From positions 434,001 to 498,000 of the forward strand of contig CAJQUW010006306.1 of the NCBI GenBank assembly GCA_907163375.1: DNA of 64,000 bases, read 5' to 3'. The notes under the pieces were generated by a model. That model ran no database searches, was not told where the DNA came from, and saw nothing but the letters and a program-made list of their open reading frames with translations. The DNA is from Prostheceraeus crozeri. Taxonomy: Eukaryota; Platyhelminthes; Polycladida; Euryleptidae. Of the stretch, positions 1 to 8,291 are shown piece after piece. A program made the position numbers and the translations under genes. Numbering within the stretch: the first letter of the stretch is position 1; each line of letters opens with the position of its first letter.

Positions 1-119
1 GAGCGACCTACTTGAATCTTGAACACACAGCCACAACTCGCGCTATGCTATGAATTTCTATGTCTAAAATGTATTTGAATTCGCAGGCATGACCTTGATG
101 ATTTAGTCATTGTATAGAT

Positions 120-630
120 ATGCGTCGATCACTTAGGTTCTCCGCGATTACTGCGGCAAGCAGATTATTCAGTCAACCTAACAGTGATATAAGTGATAAC
201 TCTTCCTCAAGTGAATCTTCGGATTCTGACTCTGACATAGATACTAATGTCGTCGTCGAAGAAAGAGGTTAGTGGCAAATCATTAATAAATACAACGATA
301 CATATGAGCCTGAACATTCTTTTGCTGCAAATCCATGACTTCAACGCTCTCAACTTCCAACGACAAGTGATGTAGAGTATTTCATAAATATGTATCTTAC
401 TGATCATGAGTTGTTTGAAATGCTTACTTCATGGACGAACATCAGAGCCAAAATTGCTCTTGAAAGCCACGATATTGATTTAATGGAGTTCAAATGGAGG
501 CAGTCCTGCAGCCACAACCGTCTTAAAGCAATCGCATGCCCCAAAGCGGTTGTCGCCTAGACCAAATAGGCCACGCCCTTCAACCCCGGGACTTTGTGTG
601 GACCCATGTTTTGGAAAATTTCACTCTTAA
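120..630 (+). pseudogene. piggyBac transposase, N-terminus joined to C-terminal tail
   Basis: A frame from ATG 120 starts MRRSLRFSAITAARRLFSQ, runs into a Ser/Asp-rich acidic stretch, and about 90 codons in reads LTDHELFEMLTSWTN, the start of the DDE_Tnp_1_7 region of piggyBac transposases. It has in-frame stops at 270 (TAG) and near 339 (TGA). At 541-630, in another frame, a proline-rich stretch leads into PGLCVDPCFGKFH and a stop, like the C-terminal tails of this family. The whole catalytic core with the Asp triad is missing between the two. This is therefore a non-autonomous derivative, cut or miscopied internally and then decayed. Assignment is by motif only. Confidence 0.65.
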
Positions 631-833
631 TACAAGTGAATAGCTGTTGCTGAGTTGCTTCTTGTTTTTGGTTATACGAAATGAACATGCGTTTCTATTT
701 GTGTTCGTTTTTGCTTTTTGCTATAGAAGATTGTGAAATTTTACGAGTACTTGCTCTTTTGATATCTCAGAAAATAAGTACTGTAAATCAAGAAATAAAA
801 TATTTAGAGCAGTGTAAGCATAGAATTTACCAT

Positions 834-950
834 GACGGGCAGTGCCCGTCATTGTCAGTTAGCGACATGTAGCTCACTTATTTTCTGGTCAGTTGAAGTC
901 ATGGAAGTTATGACGGGCAGCGCCCGTTATTGGCAGTTGAGGCGGTGTAG
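834..950. repeat. subterminal hairpin repeats of the piggyBac end
   Basis: Two copies of a unit about 33 bp long each begin with a perfect or near-perfect hairpin (GACGGGCAGTGCCCGTC at 834; GACGGGCAGCGCCCGTT at 912) and go on with a shared TCAGTT/GCAGTT stretch up to GTAGC. Subterminal repeats of this kind are usual transposase-binding sites; that role is inferred here. Confidence 0.6.
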
Positions 951-1077
951 CAAATACAAAACTAGGGCTTAACAGGTTAATTCTGCATTGCTACGTAGTC
1001 AAGCCATTGAAAGTATCATTAAGTATCATGCATGTGCATTTTATTTTCGTAGTTAGATATTTGCTTTGCTAAAAGTC

Positions 1078-1410
1078 GAATTCGAATGACGCGACTGAAG
1101 CCACTCAAGCCGAACGACTCCAACCGTGCGGCTCTCACCTTCACTGCTCTTCATTGTTTCTAATGATTCGTTTCGAATCACGGGTCTCGAGTCGTGCGAT
1201 CGACCCGTCCATAACAACGCGGCTCCAGCCGCTTTGGAAGCAATGTCAGAATAGTCGTCCTGACTACTTGGTGAACCAGAAGAGACAGACAATGGATGAC
1301 ATGAAATAAATTACAGATATTGAAATGAAGTGAAATAAATGCGCCTCCAAAGTGACGTATTATAATTGTGTTATCCGAAGTTACTAGCTCGAGTCGCGTC
1401 ATTCGAATTC
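1078..1410. mobile_element. short inverted-repeat element (MITE-like)
   Basis: A perfect 19-bp terminal inverted repeat, GAATTCGAATGACGCGACT, stands at 1078-1096 and in reverse complement at 1392-1410, 333 bp overall. The interior is GC-richer than its surroundings and has no sensible coding frame. I could not find a target-site duplication, so the superfamily is unassigned. Confidence 0.5.
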
Positions 1411-1600
1411 CACCTTACGTTGACATTTGACCATGAGCATCATGTTTCAACGGTTCTCCTCCACCAAGGTAGCATGGTTGACAGTATTGCCAGTATAAAT
1501 TTTTCTGTAATGCTTAATGTATCTTACAGGCTTATCTTATCTTAAGGCTGCGCGCATGACTTTTGTAAGTATTACGTCTTTAAGTGTGCTTGTGTTTCAG

Positions 1601-1757
1601 GAACAATACTTGTCCAGTAATGTATCGTCAAATTTTGAGACCAGTGTGCAGCAAATACTACTCTCAATTGCAGAAGCTGATGTATGGCAATCTTTCACTA
1701 TCAAAGGCACAGACACAAAATTGAAAGCGCCTCACGAGTTGCTTCCTCTGATAATAG
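1601..1757 (+). CDS. candidate internal exon of an unrecognised gene
   Basis: An open stretch of about 52 codons starts right after a pyrimidine-rich acceptor (TGTGTTTCAG, ending at 1600) and runs to AATAG followed by GCAAGT, which would be a GC-type donor. The peptide includes SIAEADVWQSFTIKG and is not low-complexity. I do not recognise a domain. The only other exon-like stretch nearby is at 4420-4663, and the phases fit only for a short frame there. It may be a host exon, a transposon exon or chance. Confidence 0.25.
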
Positions 1758-2657
1758 GCAAGTATTTTTTTCCATTCAGTTCATTAGTAATAATTCAAAA
1801 ATAATTGCTGATGTCATGTGAAGGAAGTTCATAAACTAGTCTTTCCTCACCACAGTTGAAAACTGGATTAACTGATGAAAATATATTCCGTCTTCGAGTT
1901 TCCATTCATACATCCATTTTATTCCCCTTTCATCTTCATTTCCTTTTGTCTTACGACTTCTTTCTTCTGTTGAGGGACACCTTGGTGTATGGCCTTGTCC
2001 TCTTCCCTCTTGCTTTCATTTAAAAATGCTTGACAACATGCATGTGCGGAAGAAATGGAAAAGTTGCATCATCACAGTAAGGAGTACGACAGCTTTTCTA
2101 GGGTGGCAGGCTTAAAGACTTAACCCTATTCGCACCAAGGGAGGACGGAATCCGCCCCAAGCGTAGTTTTGCTGCAGAATCCGTAAAACACGTCTGATTT
2201 ACTTGAGATTTCATGACTTTTAGTTTCGGTATTTTCAACTTTTGCCTAAATTTCACTAAATTTGATGGTCGGGAAGGACTAGTTCTAGAGCCACTTTGAA
2301 AAGTATGTTGTAGCTTTTACCTCTGATAGCGAAATTCATTTTTTCTCCTGATTTAACCGCATAAAAATTCACTTATATGATTTAAGTTGAATCTTAATTT
2401 TTTTACCTGAGCACGTTTGCCATGATTTAGATGCACGACAGTATTGCGACTCGCACGCATTTACACGCCTGTGCGTGTTTTTACTAAATATGGGCGTGTG
2501 AGCGGGTTTTTTACGATTTGGACGTTTTCTCTTTATCTATCATCAATCAAATAAAATGCTTTATATAGTTCATTATGATTCAAAGTCGAAAAGCATGAGT
2601 TAATCTATGCCGTGCTCATTCATTTCAGAAGCGCTTTGATTAACTTTGATTCACAAT
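1758..2657. other. intergenic, with an orphan piggyBac-like tip
   Basis: No credible gene is seen. At 2120-2158 a TTAA is followed by CCCTATTCGCACCAAGGG and a small GGACGG/CCGCCC hairpin, the same layout as the left tip of the piggyBac at 53304. I found no matching right end downstream, so this is probably a solo or rearranged piggyBac end. Confidence 0.35.
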
Positions 2658-3033
2658 CAGGGCTGCGGAAGCGGAAGCGATGGTAGCGAACGTTTTCACT
2701 GGAAGCTGAAGCGATTCCCAAACGATCGCTTCCGCTTCCGATTTCCGAAAGTGTAATGGAACTACAAAAACTGATATTTTTCTGTTTTACAAAATTATAT
2801 CAACAAATTTACAAATCAAGTTCTGTATAAATTCAACATATCGTCCCTGCACGGTGCATTCTAAAGAAAAAACGTAAAAGAAAAAAGAACCAAATACAAA
2901 GGCCGTCATCCCCAAAGAATGGTCATCCCTGCTTCGCCCCGAGAATGCAATATCTGAGTTAATTGCATAGAATAGAAAGTTTCATATAATCGGAAGCGGA
3001 AGCGAATAAAAGTCGATCGCTTCCTCAGCCCTG
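2658..3033. mobile_element. non-autonomous hAT element (MITE)
   Basis: The 376-bp unit starts CAGGGCTGCGGAAGCG and ends CGCTTCCTCAGCCCTG, the CAGGG-type terminal inverted repeat of hAT transposons. It is flanked by a perfect 8-bp direct repeat TTCACAAT (2650-2657 and 3034-3041), the duplication length expected for hAT. Subterminal copies of GGAAGCGGAAGCG occur near both ends. There is no coding capacity, so it must have been moved by a transposase encoded elsewhere. The intact duplication suggests a fairly recent insertion. Confidence 0.88.
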
Positions 3034-3041
3034 TTCACAAT

Positions 3042-4419
3042 AGAAGCCTATTAGAGACAACAATAGATATCATGATATATACAATTCTCACCATATTCAG
3101 ATTTTTGCATTTTTATGGAGACGTGTGTACATGCAGTGCAGTCTACGGATATACCAAAGTTTGTTTCCTTCAATTTTTATAATATTTGCTTATCTACGGT
3201 TGCAGATCAAGATATCATAGAAGCTCATTCTGAAATCTTAACAGAGATATGTGCACGAGTTTGTTAGTTTCTTTTAGAGATGTATAGATACGGCAGAGTT
3301 TGTTTATTATCAAATCTTTCTATATAATCTCAAGCTTTCTGTATCAGACAATTTACCAATGACAAATTTTCTGATGGATAAATCATTTAACGAGGCGTAA
3401 TTGACAGTAGGCTTAGGGAAAACAAACTTATGAGCTAAAGTATCAGCTTTTTGAGTGCTTTTTGATGGATCGATGTAATAAAGTGAAGTTTTAAGGAGTT
3501 GCTATTTGCTATTCCATCAAAAGTGTAAGATCATGTGTTTAGAAGTTTAATTCAATTAAATGAAATGAGATGCATGTATACTACTGCAATACTAACTAGT
3601 ACTTGTTAAATAATTGAAAATGAGCATGCAATTATAGCGATCACTCATTATGCTGTAGCAGAAAATAGGTGTTCACAATTCATATTTCTTTCATTGTTCT
3701 GAAACAATGGACACACATGGATTCGATGGACACCGTGTTCCTTTACCTGATGCATTAGAGGAAGTGACTGCGCAAATCCATGCCTTGTTATTAATCCTCG
3801 TTGTCAGACTGAGCATCTGAACAGATCGTTCTTCCATAGAACACCAAGGTTGTATAAATGATGAGTTTCCTTTGGAGGTGCTTCCAGCTTCTGCTAGTGC
3901 TCAACCTTTTTAAGAGGGCCGTTGATTAGCTTCCACGAACCTCAATGGAGAATTGATGATTCGAAAGTGTTTTGTCTAACATATCTTTTATGTTATCTTG
4001 GTTTTTACTGTTATCGTCTTTCTCGGATTTTCATTTTTTTACCTTTGCGAGTTATGCAGTTATTAGTTATTTAGTTATACAATTTGTATCCCCATATCCA
4101 TCTGTTCACTTTTCTACCACCTTACTTTCAGTGTTTCTTTCATTTGTCCGGTTAGTAATATACTCAAACAACAACATCACAACCTGAAAATGGAGAAAAC
4201 TCCATTATTTTAGGATAGTGCGCCCTCAATTTACCGACTGGGTTAGCTTTAGAATAGCGATCATGAACAACATGCGAATGTTTTTAATCTGAAATTGTGG
4301 AGTTTTATCAGTTATAAAAGTTGCGAACATGGTCGATAGAAAAATCTAATCTATATTTTTGAATGTCCTGCTTTACTTCTGCTTTTTGAAAAGTAACTTA
4401 TATTCTGAATTTCTTCCAG
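3042..4419. other. intergenic, nothing recognised
   Basis: AT-rich sequence without recognisable coding frames, terminal repeats or RNA genes. A 71-codon frame at 3972-4187 is rich in Phe, Leu and Ser and looks like chance in T-rich DNA. Confidence 0.5.
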
Positions 4420-4663
4420 GCACCTTCAAATCGGCTGGATTTCAAACCGGAAAACACAAAAACGTAAAAAGAAAAAATTGGCTTTGGGCGACGTGCTCAG
4501 ACGAATGCCTCAACGTGTCGTGAGGGCTCAACGGAGGGCAGATCGACTTCTGCAAGGGAGGAGTACGACGCGGAGTGTTCAACTTTCCCGACATACTTCG
4601 ACTAACAATAGCAACGACAGTGGCAGCAGCAGCAGCAGTGATAGTAGTACTACAAGTAATTGA
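4420..4663 (+). CDS. candidate terminal exon, basic and Ser-rich, unrecognised
   Basis: A good acceptor (TTCTTCCAG ending at 4419) is followed by a frame open to 4663. It reads a Lys/Arg-rich stretch, then ALGDVLRRMPQRVVRAQRR, then a serine/asparagine tail coded by AGC and AGT triplets. No domain is recognised. The long frame does not fit the phase of the upstream candidate exon at 1601-1757 unless another exon intervenes. The basic-plus-serine composition can also arise from a decayed repeat. Confidence 0.22.
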
Positions 4664-5920
4664 TCATGCCGACGATGCATCCGACATTTCATTCCGGCTA
4701 CCCCTGTGAGAAGCTGGTGGGTGACTACTGTTTCCCTGTATAAAGGACAGTACCTGGATAATGGGATGCGCAATATTACAGATCCAGTGACAGTGATCAT
4801 CTTCAAAGTGTAATTTTTGAATGAAATAATCATCAGTGCCCCCTGCAAGTGCACCTATTTGGCAATTTGTAGTCCTGGTTGAAAAGCTTTGGATATTTTG
4901 TATATTGCTTTCATTGAAACTGTCAGTTCCTCAGCATAGCAATGCTATTCTGAATCTTTCATTTCTATGAATTACCCGCAAAAACTACACTTACTGGTGC
5001 TTGTATGGTGAAATTGTGATAGCAATTACGTTAAAACTTATTTTCTTACGATATTATCCTGTAATTGTAAACGGGTGATTTACTCATTTTATAATGTAAA
5101 GCTATGAGTTGAACTTTCTAAATTTTTCACTAGCAGTCATTCCAGTATCAATTACTTGTTTTGGCTAATCGAAGATTCACTGTGACAAAAACGGGTTTAA
5201 AACTCAATTTTTCCTCGATTTCCCTTCAAATGCCTCATCTCTGTTGGCTTGCATAAAGGTTTCTGTAAAAGATGTTTACATAGTGAAATTAGTAGAGGGC
5301 AGTGTAATTTGATCATGGATCAATACGAATCATGCGATTTATAATTTTTGTAATCGTTCTAGAAGTTTTTGTATTTTTTGACTGTGTTTTGTTATTTTCA
5401 TAATGCAGTGGGTTGTCTCAACTTGCTTAAGTATTAATAGAATTTGTTTGTTACTTTTAAGGTGGTTCCTGTTGTACTCAGGTGTGTATACTCCTCTTGT
5501 ATACTGGTGATCTTAGCTAAACATAAATTATTAATAGCATAAGATCACTTACAATATGTATGTACAGTTTATTACAATGATAAACTGTGTGCGATGCATC
5601 TGCGTCAAGAATGTGCTACACCTTAGCGGTCAAATGCGATAACTCTGCGGTGGGCGCATGCGTCAATTATGTGGTTACTCTGCGTCAGTTTTGGGACGCT
5701 TTGTGTTATAGGGGTACATCAACTTGCTACACGCAGACATCATTGTTTTGCTTAAAATCAACTTTGCTAATGATTTGACATCGATTCAAGCAGGTAAACT
5801 AAGAATCTGTAAAAGGCTGGACCCCCCTCAGCTCTCAGAGGGCTAAGGCTGGTTACATGATTAATTTTAATGTTCAGGATGCTTATTCTTCTCGAGAGCA
5901 TGGCTTCTTTTCGATTATGT
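4664..5920. other. intergenic, nothing recognised
   Basis: No gene, terminal repeat or RNA is recognised. A small palindrome (CAGTTTATTACAATGATAAACTG, split here as CAGTTTAT and its complement) lies near 5566-5588; it is too short to interpret. Confidence 0.45.
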
Positions 5921-6029
5921 CTGAAAATTAGTTGCAAATAGTGAGCCTGGGTTATTCATTGTAATTTGAGGCGGAATCCCAGTAAGGCTGATAGTAGCCA
6001 AGAAAACCAAAACGTCGTTTTTCTAATTA

Positions 6030-6080
6030 AAAGCGCTTAGATCTTTCGACCGGCACTGCCGGCCATCATCAGAGGAACTG
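6030..6080 (-). ncRNA. hammerhead-type ribozyme motif (left arm)
   Basis: On the minus strand the conserved core CTGATGA (6066-6072) is followed by a GC-rich stem-loop (GGCCGGC, loop AGT, GCCGGTC) and GAAA (6044-6047), then a minimal stem III AGATCT ending in TA. Core nucleotides fit the hammerhead consensus. One unpaired U follows the core and stem I is weak, so activity is uncertain. Confidence 0.5.
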
Positions 6081-6255
6081 ACTGTAGAACCAGCCACAGA
6101 AGACAGTTCACATTACACAATTAGATTCTATGACTCCGCTGCTGTGAAAAACACAAGACACAAAGATAAAAATGCCTAAGTAAGAACACTACTGATTACA
6201 AGTGAAAAGTAACACCATAAAATACGAAAATTAGGTGAAAGAAGAAAAGTCAAGT

Positions 6256-6549
6256 CAACACAAGCAGTGCCAAGATTCACTGAGGGCATGCTTCACTTTG
6301 TTCTGCGAATCCATCTTCTTGGTCCAGAACGCCTCCTTTACCACTCGCTTACTCCAAACACTCTCTCTGTCTAGCACTTCAGCTTTCTCCACGTTGATTC
6401 GATGACCAGTCAACGCCACATGCTTAGCCAGCTCGGACCGGTCCACGTCGAGTTCTCGTATCGCGCGAGCATGCTCCTTGCCTCTCACCTCCTTGTTTCT
6501 GGCTGTTTCACCCACATAACTCCACGAGCATCCGTGGAGTCCATATAAC
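6256..6549 (-). pseudogene. GIY-YIG endonuclease, C-terminal part (left arm)
   Basis: Read from the spacer leftwards, the frame gives GCSWSYVGETARNKEV, the YIG half of a GIY-YIG nuclease, followed by an Arg/His-rich helix region and the conserved VALTGHRINVEK stretch, then a stop at about 6255. GIY-YIG domains make the nick used by PLEs to prime reverse transcription. The first half of the domain and the whole RT are absent, so this is a 5'-truncated PLE end. An almost identical frame lies in the right arm. Confidence 0.75.
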
Positions 6550-6559
6550 GTGGAGTTAT

Positions 6560-6820
6560 GTGGGTGAAACAGCCAGAAACAAGGAGGTGAGAGGCAAGGA
6601 GCATGCTCGCGCGATACGAGAACTCGACGTGGACCGGTCCGAGCTGGCTAAGCATGTGGCGTTGACTGGTCATCGAATCAACGTGGAGAAAGCTGAAGTG
6701 CTAGACAGAGAGAGTGTTTGGAGTAAGCGAGTGGTAAAGGAGGCGTTCTGGACCAAGAAGATGGATTCGCAGAACAAAGTGAAGCATGCCCTCAGTGAAT
6801 CTTGGCACTGCTTGTGTTGA
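6560..6820 (+). pseudogene. GIY-YIG endonuclease, C-terminal part (right arm)
   Basis: Mirror copy of the left-arm frame, 86 codons from MGETARNKEVRGKEH to a stop at 6820. It starts inside the YIG motif because the palindrome centre cuts the domain there. The two arms appear identical over this frame by eye, which points to a recent origin or to gene conversion between the arms. Confidence 0.75.
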
Positions 6821-6995
6821 CTTGACTTTTCTTCTTTCACCTAATTTTCGTATTTTATGGTGTTACTTTTCACTTGTAATCAGTAGTGTTCTTACTTAGG
6901 CATTTTTATCTTTGTGTCTTGTGTTTTTCACAGCAGCGGAGTCATAGAATCTAATTGTGTAATGTGAACTGTCTTCTGTGGCTGGTTCTACAGTC

Positions 6996-7046
6996 AGTTC
7001 CTCTGATGATGGCCGGCAGTGCCGGTCGAAAGATCTAAGCGCTTTT
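6996..7046 (+). ncRNA. hammerhead-type ribozyme motif (right arm)
   Basis: Mirror copy of the motif in the left arm: CTGATGA at 7003-7009, stem II, GAAA at 7028-7031, minimal stem III to about 7037. Hammerheads are known in the terminal repeats of PLEs. As in the left arm, stem I is weak. Confidence 0.5.
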
Positions 7047-7127
7047 AATTAGAAAAACGACGTTTTGGTTTTCTTGGCTACTATCAGCCTTACTGGTATT
7101 CCGCCTCAAATTACACTGAAAATTAGT

Positions 7128-8291
7128 GTCTGAGTTGCATAGTGCAACAATAAAGGTCCTCAATAATAATGCATCTTCAGGCATCCTTTCCATTTTACTC
7201 TTTGAGATTTGTTCTCCAAGTGATTTTAGATAAAACCAATTGCTCATGGATATTACTAATCCCTCAACATCTTGCTTAAAATTATTAAGCTGATTGGCTA
7301 CATTCTAGACATACCGATTCAATTAGCAAGCCGTCTTTATCCTTATTAAAAAGAAATATAATAACTTTGTCGCCGATCACTATTAAATGGTGTGAGTTAG
7401 GATGCGGCATTCCCACGAAAAATAGCATTTGAAATACATAGTACATCATCATTATCCTGTCTGCCGCATTTCTCCAAAACTGACGCTCATTTCCTTTGTT
7501 GTTGCTTCAATGGCATTCAACTAATATTCTAACTCTTCTGGCGTTAGTAACGAACAAAATGAATTTCTGTCGATGTTTGCGGAAATGTAACTTTCATCGT
7601 AATAGTTTGCACAAGATGATCGCTTTTGTAGAAAATTGAAAATAAAATACCCAAGTTAATCAGGTCTATTATCATAGGATTGAATCAAATATTTGTATTT
7701 ATTGCTAGCAATATTGTTCAGATGTCCTTTAAGAGGAGCAATAACTCACAAACAAACCAATTTATGCTTATCATCAGTAGTGTCGATGTACAATTTTAGT
7801 CAAACATGAGAAGACAATGCGGCACCTTTGATCAGAAGTTCATGATGTGATATTTTCCTAACAATAAAGACAAATTACCTTTCTATTTGGAAATTTTGTT
7901 CTAGATTTTGGACAGCGCTCAGTAATGCATCAGTTGGCTGATTGCAAGTTATTGCGATCACTAGATCCTAAAATGTGGTGTTTCAATGTCGAAGTATGGT
8001 CTCCCATGCTCTTTCATCTTTCTTCCTTCACGGTTTTCGGGATAAATATTCTACGGTGCTTTCCGAAAAATACTACATTTTTAATTGCATCTCTAATAGT
8101 TCTAGCGATCATGTATCATTCCTGAGAGTAATCAGCAAATTGTTCGAATTATGAGATTAGGCAATAACCGTCCTGTTTCCCCTTTGCCGACACTTGAAAG
8201 AACTTTTTGAAATGCCACTTGAAGAGACTTGGTAAATTGCTTTTTCATTAAGCGATGAAAATCAATATGCCTATCGACCTAAATGTCTACT
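7128..8291. other. flank and first part of the duplicated block, no gene
   Basis: 7128-7417 is single-copy flank; 7418-8291 is the start of the tandem block. No coding frame, RNA or terminal repeat is recognised. The frame at 7925-8125 is repeated in the second copy only because the whole block is. Confidence 0.5.

Larger units (their letters stand above)
1..980 (+). mobile_element. piggyBac element, right-hand part, internally deleted
   Basis: The stretch ends in a piggyBac-type terminus: CTAGGGCTTAACAGG followed by TTAA at 977-980, the tetranucleotide that this superfamily targets and duplicates. Two subterminal hairpins lie just inside it (834-850 and 912-928). A shortened transposase gene sits upstream. 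The left end lies before the window, so the opposite TTAA cannot be checked. It resembles the better preserved piggyBac at 53304-55768 in having hairpins next to the inverted repeat, but the sequences differ, so it is another family. Confidence 0.7.
5933..7115. mobile_element. Penelope-like element copy, inverted-dimer form
   Basis: Two near-identical arms of about 570 bp (5956-6525 and 6550-7119) face each other across a 24-bp spacer. Each arm carries the 3' part of a PLE: the end of a GIY-YIG endonuclease frame, then untranslated sequence with a hammerhead-type core. The insertion is bounded by a 12-bp direct repeat CTGAAAATTAGT (5921-5932 and 7116-7127), so it was inserted as a unit and is not a cloning palindrome. 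On the left, about 23 bp between the duplication and the arm have no partner on the right; a short asymmetric extension is known from PLE insertions. PLEs are retroelements with terminal repeats in direct or inverted order. Confidence 0.82.

Noticed and set aside
5933-7115. Explaining the palindrome as a sequencing or cloning artefact
   Set aside because: A 12-bp target duplication and a one-sided extension bound it, and two other PLE palindromes in the window show the same features.
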